From Flammeovirgaceae bacterium (GTDB lineage: Bacteria; Bacteroidota; Bacteroidia; Cytophagales; Cyclobacteriaceae): a stretch of 64,000 nt of DNA. This document shows, in pieces, positions 8,563 through 17,326 of this stretch. The stretch lies in NCBI GenBank assembly GCA_016712035.1, contig JADJRT010000009.1:1-64000 (forward strand), given 5' to 3'. Position numbers and translations under genes: made by a program. The notes under the pieces were generated by a model. It saw only the letters and a program-made list of their open reading frames with translations, made no database searches and had not been told where the DNA came from. Positions within the stretch are counted from its first letter, which is position 1, and the number at the start of each line of letters is the position of its first letter.

Positions 8563-9599
8563 ATGAAGAAGAAACAAATACTCAGGATAGTATTTATCAT
8601 GGCAAGCATAGCCTCTTTATTCTTTGTGCCATGGATAATCGTAAAAGCATGGATAATGCCGCTACCTGATACTGTTCAGGAGCAAGTTAGTGATGCCATT
8701 GGATATGGATTTGACGGCATGATTGTTTACGTGGACCAAGCTGGGAAGCCACCGGAGTTTTATGCCGCAGGCTGGCATGACCGAAAAAATAAAATACCTG
8801 CCGACCCTAAGGCCTTATTCAAGATTGCGAGTATCAGCAAGTTATATCTTGCTGTCGCTGTCACTAAATTGGTTAAAGACAAGCACTTGTCTTTAGATGA
8901 AACACTCGCTCATTACTTTCCGGAACTGGAGGGAAGGATTGAAAATGCAAAAAAATCACCTTGCGAATGATGGTGCAGCATAGGAGTGGCATTCCCAATT
9001 TAACTGACAATCCTGGTTTTTGGGAAACCCCACCCAAAAGCAGTGAAGAGGCACTTGAATTCGCCCTCGATTTGCCGGCTAATTTTGAACCAGATGAAGA
9101 CTATGGATATTCAAATACGAATTATTTATTGCTTTCCGAGCTCATTGATAAAGAGGTGGGTTATAGCCATCACCAATATATCAAAGAAAAAATATTGATA
9201 CCACTCGGACTGAGCAATACTTTCGGTTCGCTTAGCGAAGTGGATATAGCTGATGTTATGAGTGGCTACTACGTTGGGTATGACGATGATTTAAAGACTG
9301 AAGAAAATGGAATGTTAGCTACAGCCGAGGATGTGGGTATATTCCTGAGGGCGTTAAACGAGGGCTCCGTGTTTGATGAAGGGGAACAGGAAATCTATTC
9401 TTCCATTTACGTGTACGACCATACAGGTTTGGTTCCCGGCTATCAGAGTATTGCCAAATACCATAAAGACATCGATACAGTTGTCATTCAATTTATGAAT
9501 ACAACTAATTTTGATGGATATAACTGGAATTTGTCAGAGGTTTTTTATAGTCGAATTGTAAAAATATTGAGAGGAAAAAAAGCTCAAAACAATGTATAA
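8563..9599 (+). CDS. Serine beta-lactamase-like / D-alanyl-D-alanine carboxypeptidase family protein, one frameshift
   Basis: About 345 residues after joining. N-terminal membrane anchor or signal at about 7-32. Catalytic S-x-x-K is SISK in LFKIASISKLYLAVAV; the second motif is YSN in DYGYSNTNYLLLSEL; the third is HTG in YDHTGLVPGYQS. This is the class C/PBP4*-like 'beta-lactamase' fold, which includes many esterases and peptidases, so resistance should not be assumed. The frame breaks in the A run 8949-8955: one more A gives KKITLRMMVQHRSGIPNL, the expected family sequence, so a sequencing deletion is likely. The central domain is shorter than in class C enzymes. Confidence 0.85.
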
Positions 9600-9698
9600 A
9601 AGATATTAAACACCTTGATAATGTGTGATACTCTGGACTGTGACATCATTAAACAAATGAGAAAAGTAATGACCAATACAGCACGAAGCCCAAGACAG

Positions 9699-10659
9699 AT
9701 GAATTTCTTTTTGTTGGTAATTTTTCTGGCGACTTATTCTTATTGCTCCGGGCAGAATCTCAAAAGTTTCAATAATGGGCCTCTAAAACTGTACTACGAA
9801 GAATATGGTAAGGGACCAGCACTTTATATTTTATCAGGAGGGCCCGGAGAAGCACCAGAACATCCCTATAGACAAATAGTAGACAGTCTTAAATCTTTTT
9901 ATACCTGCATTTTAATACATCAACGAGGCTCGGGGAAATCCAGGAATATTCCGATCAATCAAACGACAATTACTATTAAGAATTACACTGAAGATATTGA
10001 GCTATTGCGAAAGCAACGAGGCGATACGAAAATTACGTTGTTAGGAGTATCCTGGGGTGGTTTGTTGGTAATGAATTATGCTGCGTTTCATCCAGAGTCA
10101 GTTTCAAATCTTATTTTAATCTGTTCGGCTCCTCCATCCTATACCGTTTGGAATGTGCTTTACGATAACCAATATGCGAGACGTTCTAAAATGGAGTTGG
10201 ATTCGATGGAAAGCTTACAAAAAATATTTTCAACCAAAACAGAGAAAGAACTTGACTCCCTTAAGTTTGCAAACCCAACCTGTAAGGAAATAATTGCCTA
10301 CAAAGAATTTATTGCGCTGCATATCAGGGCTATGTATTACGACAGAAACAAAATATCGAAGAAGAATTTTGACGACCTTTTTTACAGTTTCAATTTTCAA
10401 CCAATCCCATTAATCGATACCGAGGTTATAGAAACTAAGTGGGACATTACAGACGAACTGAAAAAATTGAAAACAAGAGCTCTTATTGTTTATGGACGAC
10501 AAGATGACCAGGGTGAGTCAACTTTTTACTTACAAAAAGGAAAGTTTGAGATTTAGTGAAACACATGTGATAGAACAATGTGGCCATGAGATTTTAGAGG
10601 AACAGCCAGTTGAGTTTTTTAAGATACTTATGGACTATGTTAAGCGAACAAGAAACTAG
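9699..10659 (+). CDS. Alpha/beta hydrolase (proline iminopeptidase-like), one frameshift
   Basis: Nucleophile elbow GVSWGGLL and oxyanion region LSGGPGEAPEHPYRQ (GGPG) match the alpha/beta hydrolase_1 / proline iminopeptidase group. The frame is lost near 10540 after VYGRQDDQGESTFYLQK. Reading on in the next frame gives SLRFSETHVIEQCGHEILEE then PVEFFKILMDYVKRTRN and a stop at 10659, supplying the catalytic histidine (CGH). The longest start is at 9615; I prefer the ATG at 9699 because it begins a signal peptide (MNFFLLVIFLATYSYCSGQ), so the enzyme is probably exported, possibly as a lipoprotein. It follows the beta-lactamase-like gene by about 100 bp. Substrate unknown. Confidence 0.82.
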
Positions 10660-10661
10660 GG

Positions 10662-10703
10662 TAACACGCTGGCGCATCAAAGTCTCCCAATATTGCAGTG
10701 TGT
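10662..10703 (+). repeat. Possible third, diverged copy of the CTAACA...CAGTGT repeat
   Basis: TAACACGCTGGCGCATCA ... TTGCAGTGTGT starts two bases after the hydrolase stop codon. It shares the TAACAC, GCGCAT-CA and CAGTGT boxes with copy B in the same order and strand, but the middle differs. Together with copy B it would bracket a two-gene segment (8290-10660). Confidence 0.3.
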
Positions 10704-10830
10704 GCTGTAGCATGGTAATTTACACCTGTCGCAAGAGCACCCTTTTATTGTCGCTTTTGCACATCGTAACTTTCTGTACAATCCTGTATTTTTACTATCA
10801 GAAAATGGATTCATATTCTTAATCAACATA

Positions 10831-11252
10831 ATGGAGAAGGAAACAAAAACAGCCATTACAGTAGAAGCTACTATACTGGCGCCTGTAGAAAAAGTTTGGG
10901 AACTATGGACAACTCCCCATCACATCATGAAGTGGAACAATGCTTCTGATAATTGGCATACACCCCGGGCAGAAAATGATCTTCGGGTGGGTGGCCGGTT
11001 TGTGTCGCATATGGCGGCCAAAGATGGAAGCGTGGGTTTTGATTTTGGCGGTATATACGATGAAGTGAATACTAATAAACGTATTGCGTATACCATGGAC
11101 GATGGTCGTAAAATGCAATCACCTTTACAGGTAACGGTAGCCAGACAAAAGTGAGTGAGACCTTTGATGCCGAAAGTGAAAATTCAGTGGAGCTCCAACG
11201 GACAGGTTGGCAGGCAATCTTAAATAATTTTAAAAAATACACTGAACAATAA
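10831..11252 (+). CDS. SRPBCC (AHSA1-like) protein, one frameshift
   Basis: About 140 aa after joining. The START/Bet v1-type fold of the Aha1-C group is seen in TVEATILAPVEKVWELWTTP, MKWNNASDNWHTP, and the C-terminal helix GWQAILNNFKKYTE. The frame changes near 11118: the upstream frame gives DDGRKMQ and the downstream frame gives TFTGNGSQTKVSETFDAE, consistent with one missing base. Four bases separate it from the next SRPBCC gene, so they are co-transcribed. Members bind small hydrophobic ligands or act in stress responses; no specific role can be given. Confidence 0.85.
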
Positions 11253-11256
11253 GTAT

Positions 11257-11703
11257 ATGGAAAAGCTACATTTTGAAATCCTAATCCAGGCCACTGCCAA
11301 AAAAGTTTATGATACCATGATTGGTGAGAAAACGTATCAGGCATGGACCTCCGTATTCAATGCTTCGTCTCACGTTAAGGGTTCGTGGACGAAAGGATCG
11401 AAAATTCTATTTATCGGAGAAGATGAAAAGGGAAACCAAGGCGGTATGGTAAGTCGCATCCTAGAAAACATTCCCAGTCAATTTGTATCCATTGAACATT
11501 ATGGAATGATTAAGGACGGACAAGAGATTGTAACGGGACCCGAAGTGGAGCGTTGGGCTGGCTCGCATGAGAATTATACCTTCAAAGAGAAGGGTGGCGA
11601 AACAACGTTGTCGATCGCACTAGATTCCGATCCAGAATACAAATCGTATTTTGAAGAGATGTGGCCCAAGGCTTTAGCTAAGTTGAAAAGTATTTGTGAG
11701 TAA
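11257..11703 (+). CDS. SRPBCC domain-containing protein
   Basis: 148 aa, intact. Contains IQATAKKVYDTMIGEKTYQ, W-rich strands (SHVKGSWTKGSKILFIGED) and a C-terminal amphipathic helix, the layout of the Aha1-C/START-like superfamily. It sits between another SRPBCC protein and a double VOC protein, all on one strand with gaps under 20 bp, so the three form an accessory operon. Such clusters are common in Bacteroidota, but their substrates are unknown. Confidence 0.88.
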   Translation: MEKLHFEILIQATAKKVYDTMIGEKTYQAWTSVFNASSHVKGSWTKGSKILFIGEDEKGNQGGMVSRILENIPSQFVSIEHYGMIKDGQEIVTGPEVERWAGSHENYTFKEKGGETTLSIALDSDPEYKSYFEEMWPKALAKLKSICE

Positions 11704-11721
11704 ACGAACTTAAAAGTTAAA

Positions 11722-12549
11722 ATGAAAAACCCAATTTATCCCTGTCTCTGGTTCAATGGTAATGCTGCAGAAGCCGCAACTTTTTACTGTTCTGTATTTT
11801 CGGATAGCCGAATCACTAGTGGTATGCCTGTGGTTGTTATGTTTGAGCTGGCTGGGAAAAAGTTTATGGCGTTAAATGGCGGACCGCAATTTAAATTTAC
11901 ACAGTCTGTTTCTATGTTTGTTTTCTGTGAGACAGAACAGGAAATGGATGCGCTATGGGCAAAACTCACAGTGAATGGAACGGTGATGATGCCCTTAGAG
12001 AAATATCCTTTCGCGGAAAAATTTGGCTGGACTTCAGATCGCTTTGGATTATCGTGGCAATTATTTCTATCCGGAACAAAACAAGAGATAAAGCCTTGCT
12101 TGTTATTTGTGGGCGATCAGTTTGGTCGTGCCGAGGAAGCTATGACATTTTATACGTCTGTATTCAAAGGATCTCAGATAACGGACATCAATCGGTATGA
12201 GAAAGGACAACCGGCTGAAGGAAAAGTATCGCATGCGCGATTTAATTTGGGAGGAACCTCTTTTGTGGCTACGGAAAGTAATCTTGAACACAACTTTGCT
12301 TTTAACGAATCCATTTCGTTTGTAGTAGATTGTGATACGCAGGAAGAAATTGACTACTACTGGAACAGACTTACCGAGGGCGGGAGTGAAAGCATGTGCG
12401 GTTGGTTAAAGGATAAATTTGGAGTTTCATGGCAGATTGTGCCCACGGTGTTAGGCAAATTGATGGGTGACCCTAAAAGATCAGAACGCGTTATTCAGGC
12501 ATTTCTGAAAATGAAAAAGTTTGATATTGAAAAGTTGCTGCAAGCTTAA
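11722..12549 (+). CDS. VOC superfamily (PhnB-like) protein with two tandem domains
   Basis: 275 aa made of two homologous halves. Each begins with the PhnB-like pattern PCLWFNGNAAEAATFYCSVF (from residue 7) or PCLLFVGDQFGRAEEAMTFY (from about residue 124) and contains a matching FGLSWQLF / FGVSWQIVP strand. This is the '3-demethylubiquinone-9 3-methyltransferase'-type VOC group, whose historical name does not reflect a proven activity. The PhnB subgroup usually lacks the full glyoxalase metal set. Last gene of the SRPBCC-SRPBCC-VOC run, followed by a hairpin. Confidence 0.9.
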   Translation: MKNPIYPCLWFNGNAAEAATFYCSVFSDSRITSGMPVVVMFELAGKKFMALNGGPQFKFTQSVSMFVFCETEQEMDALWAKLTVNGTVMMPLEKYPFAEKFGWTSDRFGLSWQLFLSGTKQEIKPCLLFVGDQFGRAEEAMTFYTSVFKGSQITDINRYEKGQPAEGKVSHARFNLGGTSFVATESNLEHNFAFNESISFVVDCDTQEEIDYYWNRLTEGGSESMCGWLKDKFGVSWQIVPTVLGKLMGDPKRSERVIQAFLKMKKFDIEKLLQA

Positions 12550-12603
12550 TTCAATTACATAGCTTTCTTCGCGGAGTCTCACTTCAGACTGCATCATTAA
12601 GTA

Positions 12604-12635
12604 AGCATTAGATTTCTAAGAAAAAATCTAATGCT
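12604..12635. terminator. Bidirectional hairpin between convergent genes
   Basis: Perfect 12-base arms AGCATTAGATTT (12604-12615) and AAATCTAATGCT (12624-12635) with an 8-base loop, between the convergent VOC and HTH genes. AT-rich with no strong T tract, so terminator function is inferred from position. Confidence 0.6.
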
Positions 12636-12667
12636 CTTATAATGAATGACTCCCGGGATGAAAGCGA

Positions 12668-13495
12668 CTATTTACTTTCAACGGGCATTGTCTCAGACCG
12701 GGAGAGGTATTCATACCCCCGATAGAGCACCAATATTTCTAACACGATAGCGGGAATCATGATCACATAGCTGATAAAAAATAATACCACGGTTATCAGC
12801 ATGCAACCACTCAAGATTTCCAATATGCCAGCTATCCGAGAGAGTTCGCCCATGCTGTCCTGCAGGCGAATGAGAGCTACACCAAAAACAATACTGAGTG
12901 CGCCATAGAGCACCGCGGCCGAAGCGTAAGGAAGCCATAAACTCTCAAGGTCATCCACGGATAACGAGGTTACATCTAAGATGCCCATGCCTGCCACGGC
13001 AATAATTAGCATATAGGCTATCACTTTAAGTAGACTATTTTCAAATACAGTACTTAGGGCAATAAACCCGCGTGCAAACAATGTAAAGGATATAACCATT
13101 ACAACTGTGAGACCCGTATAAATTGAGTTCATCCAGAATCCCCAGTGACGTTCGTCTGTGAAAAAGGAGATGTTCATCGTGCCCAGAATAATTTCAGACA
13201 CCAGGTAAACGGCCCCGGCCAGCGCGGCTACCAGCAAGGTGTTTCGGTTCGCGTTTGGTAAAATGCTTTTCTGTGTTTCCATAACTTGGATTGGTTTGGT
13301 TGAAAATGACTCATAACTCTCGCCAAGTGCACCTAGCAAAATTTTCACTGTTGAAAGGCGGGGCAAGACCTCACCAGCTTCAATGCGCTGAATGGTGCGC
13401 ACACTTACATAGCTTTTTTCCACCAACTCTTCTTGAGTAAGATTTCGTTCTTTACGCAAAATGGTAAGTCGTCTTCCTAATTCTGGTTGTTGCAT
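12668..13495 (-). CDS. XRE-family HTH regulator fused to a membrane domain
   Basis: 275 aa. Residues 7-60 are a Cro/C1-type helix-turn-helix (LGRRLTILRKERNLTQEEL ... VSVRTIQRIEAGEVLPRLST). Residues about 85-265 contain some five or six hydrophobic helices, the first around LLVAALAGAVYLVSEIILG. Membrane-tethered XRE regulators of this kind are recurrent in Bacteroidota and presumably sense a membrane state; the ligand is unknown. The upstream region has no clear promoter but includes an inverted repeat at 13729-13773. Confidence 0.88.
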   Translation of the reverse strand: MQQPELGRRLTILRKERNLTQEELVEKSYVSVRTIQRIEAGEVLPRLSTVKILLGALGESYESFSTKPIQVMETQKSILPNANRNTLLVAALAGAVYLVSEIILGTMNISFFTDERHWGFWMNSIYTGLTVVMVISFTLFARGFIALSTVFENSLLKVIAYMLIIAVAGMGILDVTSLSVDDLESLWLPYASAAVLYGALSIVFGVALIRLQDSMGELSRIAGILEILSGCMLITVVLFFISYVIMIPAIVLEILVLYRGYEYLSRSETMPVESK

Positions 13496-13803
13496 AACGT
13501 TTTTATTAGATGCACAATGTTACGGGTTTAACGGTTACTAGCAGATCGGTGAATGAAGTTTTCACCCGTCATTTGCCCGTCATTTGAAGGAAAAGGCACG
13601 CCAATTCTGCTTTGCGTGTTTTCGTTTCGAGTTCTCGAATGAACGATAAAAAAAATGGATTGATTGTAAATAGCATCGTCCTCGCAGATATGATGCTTGA
13701 ATGAATTTCTATTAGGCTGAACGCTTGAAACCTACATGCCTTCCCCATTCGGCTGGGTGAATACATGTAGGTTCCTTAAATGTAAAAACTAAAATATGCT
13801 CCT
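13496..13803. other. Intergenic region with inverted repeat
   Basis: 308 bp. AACCTACATG (13729-13738) and CATGTAGGTT (13764-13773) are perfect 10-base reverse complements with a 25-base loop. It lies just beyond the 3' end of the M24 peptidase (stop at 13804) and could be that gene's terminator or a regulatory hairpin. A minus-strand open frame here (13569-13766) has no recognisable features and is not called. Confidence 0.5.
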
Positions 13804-15074
13804 TTAGGCAAACGGCTTATCGATAGCAACGCTCGGTTGTGTAAACCATTTCGCGCCAGCATCTGTCATGTAAGCGCAATCTTCCAGACGAATCCCAAAC
13901 TCACCATAAATGCAAATAGTAGGCTCTACACTAAAGCACATGCCGGGTTCAAAAATTTGTTTGTTACCAAGCACCATATTGCCCCACTCATGTCCATCCA
14001 TACCAATACCATGGCCCGTGCGGTGGGGAAGACCCGGCAATTTATAATCAGGACCAAAGCCGGCATCGGTAATTACTTTGCGTGAAGCGATATCAACGTT
14101 TTCGCATGGGTCGCCTAATTTTGCTGCTGCAAAGCCAGCGGCCTGAGATTCTTTTTCCAGATTCCAGATTTCGGTTTGGCGCTTTGTAGGTTCACCAAAT
14201 ACAACCGTTCTCGTAATATCTGATGCGTAGCCACCCACATTGCAACCACCATCCATTAAAACTACATCGCCTACTTTAAGTTTTGTGGTGTACTACTACC
14301 GTGTGGGAATGCGGTGTACTCACCAAACGAAACAAACGCGCCACCGCGAGAACCAAGTTTAGAATGTGCCTGCGAAACGATGTTTGAGAAATCCTGTTGC
14401 GTCATTCCTTCTGTTAGCATGGCGATAGCCACCTTGTAAGATTCAAGCGTAATATCATTAGCTTTTTGCATGAGAGCAATTTCGGCTGCACTCTTTATAA
14501 TGCGGCACGGAATTGTAATCGGATCGGCACTTACATATTCAAAAGCGGGTGCTTCTTTGCGGATGCCGTCAAATAAGAAAAAACGTACGCGCTCTTCCAT
14601 GCCAATGCGGCCTGACCTTAAGCCAAGATCCTTAAATATTTGTGCAACTAGTTTATAAGGACTTTCATGTTCTTCCCACACGCGTAAGTCAGTTCCTAAT
14701 TTCATCAACTCCCGAATGCGTTCTTCTTCAAAATGTGGTCCTACATATTTTAATTCGCCTTTGGCGGGAATAATAACCGCCATCATTCGTTCGCTGGTAC
14801 CCCAGCGGATGCCCGTAAAATATTCCATGGTAGTGCCGCCATCCAGATAGATCGCATCAATTTTATTTTCTACCATCAACCGTTGTGCTTTTTCTATCCG
14901 CGCTTTTCGCTCGTCAAGAGAAATGGGTACAATGTCATCGGTGATCGATTTTAAATTATCCAGAGGACTGGATGATGAAGTTTCAGGAGCAGGTGTTGTA
15001 CATCCCGCTAGCAGGGCGGCAGCTCCGGCACCTACGGCAGAAACGCGAATAAAATCTCTTCTTTTAATTGACAT
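13804..15074 (-). CDS. M24-family Xaa-Pro peptidase, Tat/lipoprotein signal, one frameshift
   Basis: About 420 residues after joining. The N-terminus has a twin-arginine motif (KRRDFIRVS) and a lipobox (LLAGC), so it is probably a Tat-exported lipoprotein. The first part (to 14271) is the creatinase-like N-terminal domain; the second has the pita-bread metal site: D in MDGGC, D in SDITRT, H in RTGHGIG, E in SVEPT and E in RLEDC. Frames join at an AAAA run near 14280: one more A gives STPQ-KLKVGDVVLMDGG, matching the family, so a deletion error is likely. It probably cleaves N-terminal residues before proline, like the DPP IV-type gene upstream on the same strand (67-bp gap). Confidence 0.87.
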
Positions 15075-15141
15075 AGAATGAATTTTTTTAGTTTGTGAAT
15101 GAAATCAAATTATTTTTCAAGATACTGAATAATTAAATCTA

Positions 15142-17202
15142 TTAATCTTCTATCACCAGATGTTTGATAAAGAACTCCATCATGCGCTCGCGGTTTAAGG
15201 CCGTGTGACCACCATCAGGGGCTAGTTGAACTTCTATACTCTTACCAGCCTTTTGCATTGCGTCAATCAATTGCAACGAGTTGGAAGGATGTACGTTGTT
15301 ATCGGCTGTGCCAAAGAAGACAAGCAATTCGCCTTTTAGATTTTTAGCCATAGGCATCAGGCTTGAAGCTTCATATCCCTTCAGGTTGTTCTCCAATAAG
15401 TTCATGAATCGCTCCGTGTAGATATTGTCGTAGTTGCGCCAATCGGTAACAGCCGAGTTGGCTACAGCTACTTGAAATACATCCGGGTATCTAAGCAACA
15501 ACGTGGCCGCGGTAGTGCCGCCATACGAAGTTCCATAAACTCCCACACGGGTTTTATCTATGTAAGCACGATTATATAATGACTTTACTCCGGCAGCAAA
15601 ATCATCCATCTCTACAATACCCAGGTTGCCGTAGAGTTGATCCAATAATCTTTTTCCACGGCCACCTACATTGCGACCATCAATGTTCAAAACGATAAAT
15701 CCGTATTCAGTCAGCGCATCGGGTAGTGTAAAGGTTTCTCTGAATGCATTGGTAGCGGGGCCACCATAGTTGCTGAGGATGACCGGATATTTTTTTGATG
15801 GATCGAAGGTTGAAGGATAATGAATCATACCATGAAGTTGCGTTACACCATCCACGGAAGTGAATGTAAATACTTCAACTTTTTTTAAACCCAGTTCCTC
15901 AAAATTACTCAGATCGCTCTTGGCTAGTTCAGCAACTACTTTTCCTTTTGCATCAATAAGATTGGTGAAGGGAGCTTTATCGTGTGTTTGGGCAACATCA
16001 ACAAAAAATTTATTATCAGGCGAGAGTGTTACAGAATGATCAAAGGCAGGATCGGTTAATCGTACATCTTTTGTTCCATCTAGTTTCGCTTTATGTAATT
16101 GCATTTTCATATGGTTATCGCCACTCCGGGCCATATAATAAAGCATGTTTTCCTTTTCATCCACTTTCACTATGCGAGCAACTTCAAACGCATGGTTGGT
16201 GATTGCATTGATAAGCTTACCACTAAAATCGTAGAGATAATAATTATTGAATCCACTTCTTTCTGATGCCCAGGTAAAGCGTTTGCCATCCTTTAACACC
16301 TCCATCTCAGGCGTGTTTTTGGTAAAGCTGGCCAGCCATTCTTCACGCACTACCGTACGGCTTTTTCCGGTTGCCGGATCGGCCGCCCGCAGTTCCATAA
16401 CATCCTGTTTGCGATTTGTACTATGATAAAGCAATTCTTTTCCATCGGGTGTCCACGACATGCCGTAAACGTAAGTACCTAAAGCACCATCATTAAAAGG
16501 TTTACCATCACGAATTTCAAACGGTGTTGTTTTCTTGGAGTCAAGATCATACACCACTAAATCAACCGGAAGGTTATCGGCACCTACTTTCGGATACGCT
16601 TCAATTTCCAATGAGTCTTGAAGCTTTAATTGATTTAATAGAACGTAATATTTTTTTACATCCTTCTCAACGAACTTATAGAAGGCAACTTTTTTACTGT
16701 CTGGCGACCACCACATAGCTGTGGTTTGCCGAAGTTCCTCGCCATACACCCAGGTGGCAATGCCATACTTAATTTGATTCTCTTCGTTGGCATCTTTAGT
16801 AATAACCATTTCATTGCTGCCATCAGCTTTGCTGAGATACATGTTCCGATCCCTGGTATAAGCCTTCCAGGTACTATCAGGTGAAATAGCAAAGTCAAAT
16901 TGTCTTCCGCGTGCCGGCCTATTGAAGTTTCTGGGTTCTACTTCAGGAGCAGGACCAACCTCCGTTATCTTTTTTGTTTTAACTATGTACCTGTAGATTT
17001 TTTTATCCTGTTGATATTCAAAAGAGCTACCGTCTGCACTCCATTTACCAGAAATACTTCCGGATTTTACAGAGTTGCGAATTTGTGGTGCTACTTTTTG
17101 ATACTGGCTGTAGCCAGGCATGGTTTTTAATTTATCCTGCGCAGAAACGGACAACGCTAACGCAAGCATGGGGATCAATAAAACGAGGGACTTGTGCTTC
17201 AT
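15142..17202 (-). CDS. S9 family peptidase (dipeptidyl-peptidase IV type)
   Basis: 686 aa, intact. Signal peptide at about 1-21 (LALALSVSAQ). Beta-propeller region at about 50-440 with repeated WSPDSKKVAFY, WTPDGKELLY and LSPDNKFFV blades, including the EE-type motif YGEELRQ. The C-terminal alpha/beta hydrolase has GTSYGG with S559, D634 (GTADNNVHP) and H666 (DGGHTAL). It is an exported, presumably periplasmic, enzyme that removes X-Pro dipeptides. With the adjacent M24 peptidase it forms a two-gene set for proline-containing peptides. Confidence 0.94.
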   Translation of the reverse strand: MKHKSLVLLIPMLALALSVSAQDKLKTMPGYSQYQKVAPQIRNSVKSGSISGKWSADGSSFEYQQDKKIYRYIVKTKKITEVGPAPEVEPRNFNRPARGRQFDFAISPDSTWKAYTRDRNMYLSKADGSNEMVITKDANEENQIKYGIATWVYGEELRQTTAMWWSPDSKKVAFYKFVEKDVKKYYVLLNQLKLQDSLEIEAYPKVGADNLPVDLVVYDLDSKKTTPFEIRDGKPFNDGALGTYVYGMSWTPDGKELLYHSTNRKQDVMELRAADPATGKSRTVVREEWLASFTKNTPEMEVLKDGKRFTWASERSGFNNYYLYDFSGKLINAITNHAFEVARIVKVDEKENMLYYMARSGDNHMKMQLHKAKLDGTKDVRLTDPAFDHSVTLSPDNKFFVDVAQTHDKAPFTNLIDAKGKVVAELAKSDLSNFEELGLKKVEVFTFTSVDGVTQLHGMIHYPSTFDPSKKYPVILSNYGGPATNAFRETFTLPDALTEYGFIVLNIDGRNVGGRGKRLLDQLYGNLGIVEMDDFAAGVKSLYNRAYIDKTRVGVYGTSYGGTTAATLLLRYPDVFQVAVANSAVTDWRNYDNIYTERFMNLLENNLKGYEASSLMPMAKNLKGELLVFFGTADNNVHPSNSLQLIDAMQKAGKSIEVQLAPDGGHTALNRERMMEFFIKHLVIED

Positions 17203-17326
17203 GAAAACAATGATTTTTCGAGCCCCAATAGTAATACTTTTAAGACAATAAAATGGGTAGAAAAGGGGAGGCGGTCACTCGGCTATTTTAACGAGAGAAA
17301 TCTTACACTGACAAGAAATTCCAGGC

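Noticed and set aside
8563..9599. Antibiotic-resistance beta-lactamase
   Set aside because: The S-x-x-K, YSN and HTG motifs define the broad family only; many members are peptidases or esterases and nothing here indicates resistance.
10903..12291. Several 60-90 residue open frames opposite the SRPBCC and VOC genes
   Set aside because: They are antisense shadows of well-supported genes.
13569..13766. 65-residue minus-strand open frame between the HTH regulator and the M24 peptidase
   Set aside because: Composition is unlike a folded protein, no family resemblance, and it overlaps the inverted repeat at 13729-13773.
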